A DNA stretch of 64,000 nucleotides from Adiantum capillus-veneris (Eukaryota > Streptophyta > Polypodiopsida > Polypodiales > Pteridaceae). A program made the translations under genes and the position numbers. The stretch is from the NCBI GenBank assembly GCA_014529385.2, contig CM043959.1, positions 15,028,309 through 15,092,308 on the forward strand. Direction: 5' to 3'. The notes under the pieces were generated by a model that made no database searches, was not told where the DNA came from, and saw only the letters and a list, made by a program, of their open reading frames with translations. Numbering within the stretch: position 1 is the stretch's first letter; each line of letters opens with the position of its first letter. Positions 10,893 to 21,697 of the stretch are shown in pieces.

Positions 10893-11942
10893 GTATCTCC
10901 TGCCAAGTGGACTGTTGCCATAGAAGTTCAGGAAATTAATGAAATGGAAATCAATAGCCTGGAAGGTATACTTTTCAAGTGTATTTTGAAAAGTTTAATA
11001 TGTCAGTCTGATTGAGGTTTTTAAGGCATGCTACTTGTCTATGGTAGAACTTAGCTGGATTGGAGATGTTCAACAACCAGATGAGAAGTTGAAGACATAG
11101 CAGCTAAGCACGATGCAGAGCAGGATGCAGATGTAACACTAGATAAAGTAGAGGAAGACTAGGAACCAGCAGTTTGCCCCGAAATTGAGGAGATTTCGCC
11201 AAACTGCCCTGGATGGGAATATCTTGTTTCGAATTTCTGCAAGATCAAAAAGCTCATCATCCTTGATCTCGATGGACTATTCGTGAAACGAGATGTAACC
11301 AAACGTGATCCAAAGACTGGACAACTTAAACACCCTCCACGTCCAGCTTCCGACAGAGTTAAACTAAAAAGAGTGGACGAGAAGTTGTGGATCTACTACC
11401 GTAGAGATGTTGAGCAATTTGTTTGGTATTTGAGGCAAATAGAAGATGCAATGATTTGGAGCACTTGTACTGCTGCTAACATTGAGCATATCCTCAGTAC
11501 ATGTTGGCAAGACATATGGGAACATAGGACTTATTACTTTAGGGATCTCTTCTCAAACTGGCAATGTGAAAAGTGGTCGTATTTTGAAGGGATTGCTGGA
11601 GCTCCAAGAGACCTTGCAGGTGAACCTGTGTCTTTCAAGCCCCTTTACCATGTTTGGAACAAGTTTCCAGAATATGACTCCTCTCGGACATTGCTGGTAG
11701 ATGACTCCAAATATAAAAATCTGCGCAATGTCTGGGACAACTGTATATGTCCATCCACCTTTGATCCTCTTGATGAAGAACAAGACCCTGATTACCTCAC
11801 GCGCACACTGTTGCCATGGCTGTGCAGATGGGCACTAACCCCCAATACCCTGGAGTATACAAAGGCAAACCCCATCAGCAATCCCAAAGATGAACTTTCG
11901 AGTCTAGTCTTTGAGCACTTTGTTATAAATGAAGATGAATGA
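10893..11942 (+). CDS. Transposon gene 2: FCP1/NIF-like HAD phosphatase domain
   Basis: The region from about 11163 to 11942 encodes a haloacid-dehalogenase fold of the FCP1/SCP/TIM50 type, a family that dephosphorylates proteins such as the RNA polymerase II C-terminal tail. Motif I is LIILDLDGLF near 11253-11282: both aspartates of DxD are kept, but Leu replaces the usual Thr or Val. Motif II is the WSTCTAAN segment near 11457. Motif IV is LLVDDSKYKNLRNVW followed by CICPSTFDP, near 11692-11765, very like the family's LLVDDSPxK...PPSY. The C-terminus is complete and ends at TGA 11940. Upstream, the same frame is acidic and contains a TAG at about 11160 and a TGA further back, so the start is unclear; a splice acceptor (CTCTCCAG) lies at 10892. 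Coding is on the same strand as gene 1. It may be a captured host gene or an integral part of the element. Confidence 0.68.
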
Positions 11943-12099
11943 GATTGTACATCCGGAAGTGCCAGAAACGTTATATATTGTACATTCTTGGTGGATATGT
12001 AGACGTTTCTGGATAATTGTTGTAATATAATTTTTGTAATATACAGAAGTTCTGGCACTTTACTGTCTCTGCACTATACATGTCTCTACACTTTTGAAT

Positions 12100-12470
12100 G
12101 TCTCAGAACCACTTTTTAGTGGTGCTAAACCCCTAAAACGTGGTTAAATTTTTATTATGTTATTGCAACAGTTTTTCTGGAACTGCAACACCATTTAATG
12201 GTGATTTTTGGGGGGAGTGGTGAAGCATTCTTAACCACTTTTTAGTGGGGCTAAACCACTTTTTAGTGGTGCTAAACCACTTTAGTACCACTAAAAAGTG
12301 GTAAATTTTTATTGAGTTTTTGTGAAACTGCAACACTTTTTAGTGGGGCTAAACCACTTTAGTACCACTAAAAAGTGATAAATTTTTATTGAGTTTTTCT
12401 GAAACTGCAACACTTTTTAGTGGTGATGTTTGGGGGGGGTGGGGGGAGTGGTGAAGCATTCTCAAAAACC
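12100..12470. repeat. AGTGGTG array 2 between converging genes
   Basis: Repeats of CCACTTTTTAGTGGTGCTAAA and the block TTTTTATTGAGTTTTTCTGAAACTGCAACA lie in the spacer between the 3' ends of gene 2 (plus) and the transposase-like gene (minus). A G-run (GGGGGGGGTGGGGGG) is at 12430-12447. Confidence 0.75.
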
Positions 12471-12584
12471 AACATGTCAATTACATCGTACGTTTACACC
12501 AATTCCATCTTGTTCAATCTTTCACTAGATGATATAAAATCAGATTTGATTTACAATTCAAAGGGCATGCTATTGTATATTGCC

Positions 12585-15500
12585 TCATGGTTTTTCATTG
12601 GAAAGTTCGAACACTTCTCCTATGCCATCGAGCACTACAGGCTCCATAGGGAACTTTATTGCCCTTATCAAGTGGGAATATATGAAAACTACTGGCTTGT
12701 TATCCCACAGCTCATACAAGTTTTCTTGTAGGGATTTATACCAATGGCCCGTGACCATATAAGTATGCTTCTCTATCTTGTTGCCCCATGCATCAATTTG
12801 CTCGTTAGTTGTTAGGCCCTTAGCTACTAATGTAGAAGTCAACAGCCTCCTCATTATTCTCTTCAGAAGTGACAGCAAAATTGTCTCCAGGTGTGAGAGC
12901 ATTGCTTAAGGAGTCATAATGACCTGCATAAGTGGCACCATGGAACTCCTCATCGTCTGAGTCTCCGTATGACTGGGAATCATTAGCAAGTGGCTCCAAA
13001 GTGTGATATTGCCACGTCTCCACATGTGATCTGTTCATACACTTTCTCCAATGGCCAAGCCTGTAAGGAAAACAAAAGCATGACAACCGTTTTGATCGCA
13101 ATGCACAAGTGTTGTTCTCAGAATACCCATTCACACAGTGCATTGCTCTTGAGCCCTTCAATGGTTTGCAGTCCCATTGATGGGATCGCTGAACATCGCC
13201 TAGCTTGACCTCCTAGAACACCCTACTGACCTCCCTCTTTTGCTTGTCATACATAGTAGTTGCTCCAGTACTGAGATGCATTCTCAAAAAAGAGACAACT
13301 TCAACTGCACAAGTCAACCGCACGTTATTTTGCTTCAATTGCTCATGAGTTAGAGCCCTTTTAATGACAGCCCCAGCCCCATCATGTTCCCCCATTCCAT
13401 GTCTTGAGCAAAAAAAATTACAATTCATTTCCATGCCAGTAAGGCTCCAATATCTAGCAACAAAGTAAAACGGTCGCTTTGCTTTAAATTGTGAAGCTGC
13501 GCCATCTGACCAAACCCAATGTTTTTTAAAGCTTAGCTCTTGATCTCTCAACCATTGAGCATGTAAGAGAAAAGCATGCTGCACAAATAAGGTGTCATGT
13601 TGTTTATCATCTGAAACAAAAAAGTGCATGGTCTTCTTTATTGCACCTGATGCGATGCGGAAATAAGTAATCAGGACAAAGATAGTGACCTGCTTAGTGT
13701 ACCAATGCATTGACTGTATCTCATTTTGCTCCTTGAAGGAGTAGTTCTCTGCAAAGTCAACGACGGAGACAACCACATCATCTGGAAACAAAGAAATGTA
13801 GTCCTTGAACTGTTGTGCTTGCCACCTAAATATAAAATTGTGAGTGACATACTTCTTCAAGTGGTCTTGGTACACTCGCAAAAGTTCTCTAGGCAGCATT
13901 TTCTTGTGGACAATGTCGTTCACAGTGCTCTTTCTAGCTTCATTGTTTAATCCAGTGGTACCCACTATATTTTCAAAAAACTTCACAGATACTTGCTTAC
14001 TCTGCTCAACTTCTTCTCTTGGACAGATCTGAATATTACCTACACCGCATGCATTGCATGTTCCCATTAAGCATTGGTAGCTATGGAAACTATGTTCTGC
14101 AAGTATAGGGCAGAGTATAGACTCCAACAGTGAAGTGGTGCTCATACTTGCATTTTTGTATGCAAGACATCCATGGTTGACAACTTCATCATGATGAAGG
14201 CATATAGGGCAGCTGCACATGCAGCAAGAACCATGAAGATCAAAACTTCGAGTCTGCATGTGATTTACTGCCTCTTTAAGGAAAATCATTTGTACATGCA
14301 CAATACAACAACAGGTGTAGCGATCCCTCAATTTTCGGACAAAGAACGGTTTCATAGACTCGAAGCAACGTTGCGAAATTTGAATATCTGCATACTTTGT
14401 CTTGAATCTTAAATAAAGCTCCACCTGCAATATACATGTAAACATATGTTAAAAATACACTTAGCATTCAAAACTGGTTAAATTGTTTCAAAACATTAAA
14501 AAGTGATTGATTCTATATCACTAAAAACTGGTGTGTACCACTAAAAACTAGTAATGATACATTCAGTAGTATTGTTTTACATGTGAAAATAATGCACCAC
14601 AAATACAAATTAGTGTAGAAACTAGTAACCATACAAAAAGGTATAATATTAAGAGGTTGTGTGAGGACAACTTAATAGTGGTGAGAAACCGCATTCAGCG
14701 TAACTAAAAAGTGGTTTGGTACGACTTAAAAGTGAATTCAAACCACTTGACGGTGATGAACCGCCAATAAAAAATGGTGTGCACTGCTTGAATATGGTGG
14801 GCAACGATTAAAAAGTGGTGAGTAAGGACATGAAAGTTCTGGGGAAGTTCAGAACTAGCACTTAAAAAGTAGCTGGGAGGGACAAAATACTAGGCGACAG
14901 AACAACATTAGCACTAGATAGTAGTCCAACACAACTTGAAAGTGGAGGAGCTCTTGTGAAAAGTGTTTGATGACCACTTTAGAGTGGTGAGCGACTAGTT
15001 CAAAGTGGCCAGTCACCAATTAAAATCTAGCACTTAAAAAGTAGCTGGGAGGGACAAAATACTAGGCAACATACCAGCATCAGAAATAGATAGTGGTCCG
15101 ACACAACTTGGAAGTGGAGGAGCTCTTGTGAAAAGTGCTTCATGACCACTTGAGAGTGGTGAGAAACTACTTCAAAGTGGGCAGTAACCACTTGAACGCG
15201 GATTCTGGTCACTTGAATGCGGTTTCTGGCCACTTGAAAGCGGGAACTTGCCGCTTGATTGCAGTGACAAGGTTTTAGATACCACTTGAAAGTGGTGTTT
15301 TGCCACTTGGGAGTGGTGCCTCATCACTTGCATGGAGTGATGACTGACGTAGTGACTTAGCACATGAAAGTGGTGTCTCACCACTTGATGACCACTTGAA
15401 ATTAGTAACTACTTCAAAGTGGGCAGTCACCACTTGAACGCTGATTCTGGTCACTTGAATGCGATGTCTGGCCACTTGAAAGTGGGAGCTTGCCGCTTGA

Positions 15501-17518
15501 TTGCAGTGACCAGGTTTAAGCTATCATTTGAAAGTGGTATCTCACCACTTGATGACCACTTGAGAATGGTGAGAAACTAGTTCAAAGTGGGCAGTCACCA
15601 CTTGAACGCGGATTCAAGTCATTGGAATGCGATGTTCGGCCACTTGAAAGTGGTGTCTCACCACTAGGGAGTGGTGTCTCACCACTTGCATGGAGTGATG
15701 ACTAACGTAGTACTTTGCACATGAAAGTGGTGTCTCACCACTTGATGACCACTTGAGAGTGGTGAGAAACTAGTTCAAAGTGGGCAGTCACCACTTTAAC
15801 GAGTTTTCTTGTCACTTGAATGCGGTGTCTAACCACTTGAAAGCGAGAACTTTCCGCTTGATTGCAGTGATAAGGTTTTAGTTACTACTTGAAAGTGGTG
15901 TCACACCACTTGGGAGTGGTGCCTCACCACTTGCATGGAGTGATGGACTGACGTAGTGACTTAGCACATGAAAGTGGCTTCTCACCACTTGAATGCGGTC
16001 AGACACCACACGAAAGTGGTTTTTATACTTGTAAGTGTTGTGTCCACCGCTTCATTGTGGTGTGACAACACTTGTAAGTGTTTACTAGCAAAATGTGTTC
16101 AAACTCCACTAATATGGTTTTGGTTACCATCATAAGGTGGTGGGCACCATTCGTGCAGCAGTAGTAAAAAGTCTATGGCACTACTATAATTGTTGCACCA
16201 TGACTAAAAGCTGCTACATCACTTGGAAAAAGTGAGCTGCACCACCAAAAACGTTTGCACCTGTAACACCCCTACGAGTTTGTAAAACACATCTGTTAGC
16301 ATTGGGTAAACAAGACTTTTTAGTGGGTGAACACCACTTTGTAGGGTTTACGGTGAAGCGTTGGTGCATTTCTAGTAAAAACTGTTTCTTAAACATTAAA
16401 ACCTACTGCAAAACATTAAAAACTGGTTCAAAGACACTAAAAAGTGGTGTGGAAACACAAGTAAAAGTGCTTCAAAAACATTTAGAACTATTGATCAAAT
16501 TTTAGAAGTGGTTCAGATTCAATTAGAGACCAGTATAGTTATGTTTCACCACTTTTTAATGTTGCAGCACCACTAGAAAGTGGTGCAAAACACCAAAACA
16601 AGCTATAGCACTAATAAAAAGAAGTATAGAAACATAATGTTATGGCAGTAATGAGTTGTAGCACCAATAAAAAGTGGTATAGAAACATAATGTTGTAGCA
16701 GGAATATGAGTTGTAGCACCAATAAAAAGTGCTAAAAAAATATATCAATTACCTGAGGCTCCTCAAGAAGGTGGATTGGATGCTTTACATATGAACATCT
16801 AGCTAGTCTCTTACTGCAAACATCTTTCTTGTTGGGGGACACCCTCGTCTCATCCATCCAAAATTGAAAGGCTATGTCTTTAACAGTTTGAGTGATGTGA
16901 GTTCTCCGTGCATCATCTCTATGATACGCAGATGCAGGGAACGAACCATCGGATTCACTTGACACTATTAAGTGATGTTTGGTTGAATATGAGTTTCTTT
17001 TGTGGATCCCCATAAACTTGGCAGCTTGTGGTATGCTCATGTCAGTGTTTTGCTCCTTGCTTCCACCATTCACCAACATCATCATTGCTGATTTCTTCAC
17101 AAAAAACTCGTCTGAAGATCTTGGGACCTTCACATGATTCAAAGTGTTGCGGATGTTTCTCAGCATAATTGCTTCCAACTCTTTGGATTTACTCTGCATA
17201 GTAAGGAAGCAAGGATGTTGAAGAAGTTCATCAAAGATTTCCTTCCTACCACTTGCATCCATTCCCACGGTTAAGGTATCAAAGTGTTGTACCATAGATT
17301 GACGTATCCTTCGTTTCTTTCTTTCATCCATCTCCCTTGTATTGCTTTCCGTCATAAAGTTGACCGTTGCCTGACGTTGCTTTCGTTTCTGAGTAGCCCA
17401 ATATTCCCTCATTAATTTTCTACGCTGAAGTTGAGCTTCTCTACTCAATGACGATGAGCTGATAGACAGTTCTTCACTGTGCTCCATTGTTGCAGTACTT
17501 TCAAAGGATTGCTCTACA
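12585..17518 (-). CDS. Transposon gene 3: DDE-like transposase (two large exons)
   Basis: Probable transposase, read leftward. Exon 1 is about 17518-16753 (ATG at 17487, MEHSEEL), with a basic, helical N-terminus and a conserved-looking FWMDETRVSPNKKDVC near its end; it stops at a good donor CTCAG/GTAATT. The intron (16752-14425) holds a giant AGTGGTG array. Exon 2 begins at 14424 (CAG/GTGGAG). It carries cysteine clusters (CCMCSCPIC, CNACG), then VVDFAENYSFKEQNE, WVWSDGAASQFK and FFCSRHGMGEHDGAGAVIKR. The aspartates and the Glu/Asp in those motifs are plausible DDE residues. TAG at 13213-13215 interrupts the frame, which stays open beyond it (EVKLGDVQRSHQWDC, then a Cys/His-rich tail) to about 12825. 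A one-base shift leads to a last open segment ending near 12590. Relatives I remember are uncharacterised animal and plant proteins, possibly Sola2. Confidence 0.7.
14460..16740. repeat. AGTGGTG array 3 filling the transposase intron (higher-order tandem repeat)
   Basis: This is the longest array. Consensus pieces are CCACTTGAAAGTGGTG, TCTCACCACTTG and ACTTGAATGCGG. A higher-order unit starting TTCAAAGTGGGCAGTCACCA recurs at about 15171, 15412, 15582 and 15774, so the spacing varies from 170 to 240 bp. Another block (AGCTGGGAGGGACAAAATAC onward) repeats at about 14871 and 15041. The array ends within a few bases of the exon 1 donor at 16752. Confidence 0.88.
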
Positions 17519-17539
17519 AGAAATACAATACAAATCATA

Positions 17540-18056
17540 ACTACACGCTATACTTTTAATTAATACATGGCACTTCTTGCACTAATTAGCAAGATACTAA
17601 CAAAGCATAATAAGTGTTTACATACCTCAAGAATCATCAAGTAGAAGAGGAACCTATAGAGATAGAGTTCGTGAGAGAGAGAGAAAGAGTGCTAAGAGAG
17701 AGAGAGAGATGAGCGCGAGCTGAGACACAAGAGGAGCCATGCTTAGAGAGAGAGAGAGGGGGCTGAGCAATACAGAAAGCTCAGCAAGAGCTCTGTGAGA
17801 GAGAGACAGAGAGGAGCTAGATAGAGCTCCAAGAGAGATCTCAGAGACAAAGAAAGCTCAGACAGGTTGAAGCGGGAAAGAAGCGGCCCAACGTTCAGTA
17901 GTAAATTACATTTAGTTTCATTAATTGTGGTACGTTACGTTAGGAGACTTAATTGACGTACCTTAGGAGAGTGATATTCTTTTTGAGATTTGAAGCACTT
18001 TTAAAACACCCACTTTTAAGCGCAAAAAAGAAATGTCCTTGACATTACTTTCCAGG
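17540..18056. other. Right subterminal region of the DNA transposon
   Basis: GA-rich DNA (AGAGAGAG runs at 17670-17860) corresponds to the transposase gene's CT-rich leader on the minus strand, mirroring the CT-rich leader at the left end. It is followed by AT-rich sequence with ACGTACCTTAGG, weakly similar to the left end's inner region. There is no open frame beyond chance. Confidence 0.5.
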
Positions 18057-18078
18057 CCACCTATACATGCTTTCACCC
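18057..18078 (-). repeat. Right terminal inverted repeat
   Basis: 22 bp, the exact complement of 5781-5802, bordered by AGCT and then by resumed LINE sequence. Confidence 0.9.
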
Positions 18079-18830
18079 AGCTAGGAAGCTGAATAATAAG
18101 GGTCTGAATCGTCTGGGGCACTTCTGGGACAGTGACAACAAGAGTTGGAAAACCATTGACCTTCTGTCTACCCAGTACCAACTGAATAGCTTGGAGATCT
18201 TGCTGGTCCACAAACTGATGAAAGAGCTTGACAATGTAGTGATGCCTATCTGTGATTCTGAGTTTGACTGGAATACCTGGAAATGGCCCGGAAGCAGTCT
18301 CTTATGGAAACCCCATCCTAAAGATATTTATCATACAATGATGCATAAGAAGAATTGGTCTAGCCCCCTTAACAAGATATGGAAAAAAAAATGGCCGGAG
18401 GAAAGGTGGGAGCAAGTAACGGAGAACATCTAGAAGCCAAAGGTTCCGCAACACATGAAGGTATTTTTATGGAAGGTAATTTGGGGTGCTCTACCGATGG
18501 GGGTGAAGATTCAAGAAAGAGGGATTGGGTCAGGTCGATGCTTGGGGTGGAGGTTGGCTAGTGAAGATCTGGCCCACCTCTTCATGGATTGCCCAACTAT
18601 CAAAGGCCTTGCAGGGAAAATATGCAAATGGGTCCAAAGAACATGGAAAATTGGTTTTTACAAGATTGATCTATTCCTTAGAGGGAAGAATTCAGGTGGT
18701 CGTGCCCTCCTCATCAACACTCAAATCGTCAGGTACTCTTCTTACATAATGTATGTCAGACAAGGAACCGCCGTGTGTTTGAAGGAGGTCTTGAGGTGGC
18801 AAGCTTCGTAGAAATTATACAAGAAAGCAA
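18079..18830 (+). pseudogene. LINE ORF2 3' part: zinc-binding C-terminus
   Basis: The LINE frame resumes with RKLNNKGLNRLGHFWD after the target duplication. It continues into the C-terminal zinc-binding domain typical of plant LINEs (zf-RVT), visible as FLWKVIWGALP followed by HLFMDCP near 18580. Frameshifts near 18440 and 18800 show decay. The 3' untranslated region and poly-A tail follow to 19157. Confidence 0.8.
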
Positions 18831-19176
18831 AGTGCTAATATGGACGCTCATGCGCAAGCAACACTCAGAGGATTGGTCTAGGACTACTTGTGCCTTGTTG
18901 TCAGCAGAGGGCATGCTTAGGATGGGGGAAAGTCTTGGCCATCGATAATTAAAAGATCTTAGAAGAACATGATAATGGACCTTATGTATCAAGGATAAGG
19001 GGGTAAGTTCATAGGGATGGCTTCCCTATTTGCCGATGTAATTATGGTCCCCGGAGGATGTTATGGCTCAACACGAGCATGACAAGACCTTGTAATTATT
19101 TGGGTTGATTAATATAATTCACTCACATTTGTGAGTTTTGCCCAAAAAAAAAAAAAAAAGATGAGTTGGGGGCTGA

Positions 19177-21481
19177 AATTGGCAATATGATGGTACATTG
19201 ATGTTTTATTATGACTTCATCTTTAGTAAATAAGACTCTTAAATAAATGCTTTTTCCATTTGGTTCTCTAGCCATCGCAAAACACAAGTAAATCTATGGA
19301 ACATGAGGAAGTTGACAATCTAGTAGAAGAGGGTGGAGAATCCTTTCATAGCCCCATACTTGTGAGTAGCCAAAGTAGTGTATATGTCGTACAATGATTT
19401 GCGGTGTATTTTCTACTAGTGCAAGTATATCTGTTCATAGAAAAACATGGAGGATAGTCTTTTTCTTTTGTTACCATAGTGTCCTAATAATATGTTTATT
19501 GAGCATTTTAATAAGTATCACTGAGCATGTGATATATTATGAAAATAAGCACTCAACTTGCAGAATAATTGAGAGGATAACGGAGTTTTGGAGAAAAAAT
19601 AAAAAATCTTTCAAAACATATAAAGTGTGTTAGTGAAGGGTGAGTTTAGGAAATGAAAAGAGAGATGAACGTGGAAAGTCAAAAGACATCTGAAGGTGGA
19701 AAATCAAAAGACATAGGAAGGTAGATAGTCAAAACACCTTTTGTGTTCATATAAAGAGGTGGTTGGCATTTGTGTCTCTCTTCTTCTTTTTTTTTTTTTT
19801 TTTAAAGCGTTTTCAATGGAAAATCAAAAGACATAGAAAGGTAGAAAGTCAAAACACCTTTTGTATCCATATAAAGAGGTCATTGGCATTTGTGTCCTCT
19901 CTCTTTCTCTCTCTCTCTCTCTCAATGTTGTATCCGTCTTTCTCATCTCCAATTGATATTGTTGCAAATCTAAGTGCTTCGTCATTGTCCGTTGCTCTGT
20001 GCTATATACTAACGCATCGTTTTTATTGTTATTGAGAGAACCTTTGAATGAGGAATACCTTTTGATTTCTTAGAAGCCACTAGGAATACCTTTAAATTTC
20101 TAGTGGAGATGAACACTTCATTACAGTACCTTTAGTGGTGCTATCTAGAATTGAGAGTAATGTCTTGTACTGCTTGTGTCCACTCACCACAACTCCTCCT
20201 TTTCCAATTGATGTTGTCACTTTCCTATTTTATTTTCATATGCTTGTAGATACATGTCATCATATTGTAAGTACTTTAAGTATTCACCCACTTCATGGTT
20301 ACACACCCACATGTGCGCGTGCACACACACATGTACACCAAAACTCCAAAAAACCTTTTTCTTGACCTTGTTTTTTAAAGTTATATTGATGAGACAATAG
20401 GAATTTATGCTGTAATCTAAGGTGTTTACAAGGCTTTATACGTAAAATACCCAATTTTTTAACTTGGAAATTAAGGTCCATTGAAATTACAACCAAGATT
20501 TCTCATTCTCGATTGAGAAATTCACACTACAAAGAGGGATATGTGAGCATTGACGTGCAAACACATAAAAACACAAAACTTGAAGCTAATAGTACTTGAC
20601 AACTTTATGAAATTAAACGTCCCTTACTTCGTTTGCTTCTTAAAAGGTGTTATTGGGCCAAAAAATTTGAGAATGTACGTTTCTTGTGAGGGACTTAAGA
20701 AGAACTCAATGTGTTGAAGTGGACAAGGACACCCTTGAGGTATTCTTAAGTCCCCACAAGAAATGTACATTATTTCCAATTGAAATAAACATTGCCACGA
20801 GAAAATATCACGTGTCCAAGTGGACATTAACAAAAGTGAATGAAGTGGGGAATACTCCCTCAATTATCACACTTTGTTTCCATGAGAAAATCTCATTAGG
20901 TAATTTTCCACATGGAAGACATGCATTTTCTCGAATGAAAAGCGGTCTACATACAAGTTTCCCTAGTGTTTTTTTTTTTTGAGGGAGTAGCTTGAATTCC
21001 TTAATTCTTAAGGTGTTAGTTATCCCTTTCTGTTTCCAAGTGATAGAAACAACCCATGAAAGTTTTTGTCCCAGAAGTGTGCCTTGATTGACAAATGAAG
21101 TGAGGGAAAAAAAAGCCTATTTTCTCAAAAAATTTCTTATAAACATCTTGTGGGGGGACCACGCTATTATTCCTTATGTGCAAGCTATGTCTAGTGAAAG
21201 CCTAAAGGTACTGAAGGTACTATCATTCCTTTATGTAGAATCTCTGTACAATCTAAAGTGAAAGCATAAAGGTGTTGAAAGGTAGTGGTTAAAAGTGGGC
21301 ACGCCAGGACCATCTTACATCATTGAATGGTCAAAATACTTTATGGGTTTCACTCATAAACTCAGTAGCTTTTTGGGATTTGAATGCTCTTGTTTGTTTG
21401 AACTTGGCACCACTGAATCCGGACTGCACATGAAAGTAAAAATGGAACGATCTATTTTACTTCAATGTTATACCATATACA
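19177..21481. other. Non-coding interval with local duplications and a hairpin
   Basis: I find no recognisable gene. A roughly 95-bp unit (AAATCAAAAGACATAGxAAGG ... CCATATAAAGAGGT) occurs twice, at about 19695-19785 and 19815-19905; each copy contains TATAAAG and ends in T- or CT-rich DNA. A near-perfect inverted repeat lies at 20672-20701 and 20743-20771. The open stretch 20686-20980 has no family resemblance and overlaps this hairpin, so I do not call it a gene. Confidence 0.5.
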
Positions 21482-21695
21482 TGTGGTAGTGATGTGTGTG
21501 TTCACACTTAGGACTGTCGGAGCATATTTTCCCTCACTAAAAGGTTTTTTTCCTCGTGCATTGTATATACGGCCATCACTCTAGGGCTATCTATCTTTCC
21601 ATTACACACTAAGTAAAACACTCTTTGTTGTGTGCCTTGAGCTTCCTTCGCCTTCTCCAAGGTGTGTGTGTTTTCCTGCAACCCTAATTCCAACA
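21482..21695 (+). repeat. 5' LTR of copia A
   Basis: The right boundary is clear: CCAACA, then AT and the primer-binding site. The left boundary (TGTGGTAGTG) is estimated by alignment with element B. Blocks such as CATCACTCTAGGGCTATC and GTGTGCCTTGAGCTTCCTTC are shared with B. TGTATATACGG may be the promoter TATA region. Confidence 0.7.
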
Positions 21696-21697
21696 AT

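Larger units (their letters stand above)
5777..18082. mobile_element. 12.3-kb TIR DNA transposon with three genes and AGTGGTG arrays
   Basis: The element proper is 5781-18078. Its ends are perfect 22-bp inverted repeats, GGGTGAAAGC...ATAGGTGG at 5781-5802 and the complement at 18057-18078. AGCT flanks both ends (5777-5780 and 18079-18082). Because AGCT is palindromic, a 4-bp target duplication and a slightly longer inverted repeat cannot be told apart. Joining the flanks restores the LINE reading frame, which supports precise insertion. Weaker similarity continues inside the ends (AAGGTACGT about 150 bp in from each end). Contents are a plus-strand coiled-coil/RING gene, a plus-strand FCP1-like phosphatase gene, a minus-strand transposase-like gene, and arrays of AAGTGGTG/CACCACTT between and inside them. 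The transposase resembles proteins I associate with the Sola superfamily, which makes 4-bp duplications; this assignment is from memory and unverified. Confidence 0.88.
254..19176 (+). mobile_element. L1-like plant LINE with 19-bp target duplication, interrupted by a DNA transposon
   Basis: A non-LTR retrotransposon lies between two copies of a 19-bp direct repeat (AAGATGAGTTGGGGGCTGA, 254-272 and 19158-19176) and ends in a poly-A tract at 19144-19159. The first two As of the repeat may belong to the tail. Without the 12.3-kb insertion at 5781-18078 the LINE is about 6.6 kb, the normal size for full-length plant L1-like elements. It has a 5' leader, an ORF1 with a zinc knuckle, and an ORF2 with AP-type endonuclease, reverse transcriptase and a C-terminal zinc-binding domain. 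Both ORFs carry several stops and frameshifts, so it is inactive. The long identical flanks indicate target-primed insertion of a complete copy. Confidence 0.88.

Noticed and set aside
7020..16740. The regular short repeats as a CRISPR array or centromeric satellite
   Set aside because: Repeats vary in length and orientation, contain no unique spacers of constant size, and lie strictly inside one transposon, between and within its genes.
5777..18082. CACTA (En/Spm) assignment for the giant transposon
   Set aside because: Subterminal motif arrays are similar in concept, but the ends begin GGGTG, not CACTA, and the flanking repeat is 4 bp (AGCT), not 3 bp.
20686..20982. 98-codon plus-strand frame
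   Set aside because: Spans the inverted repeat at 20672-20771, with no domain and no neighbouring gene structure.
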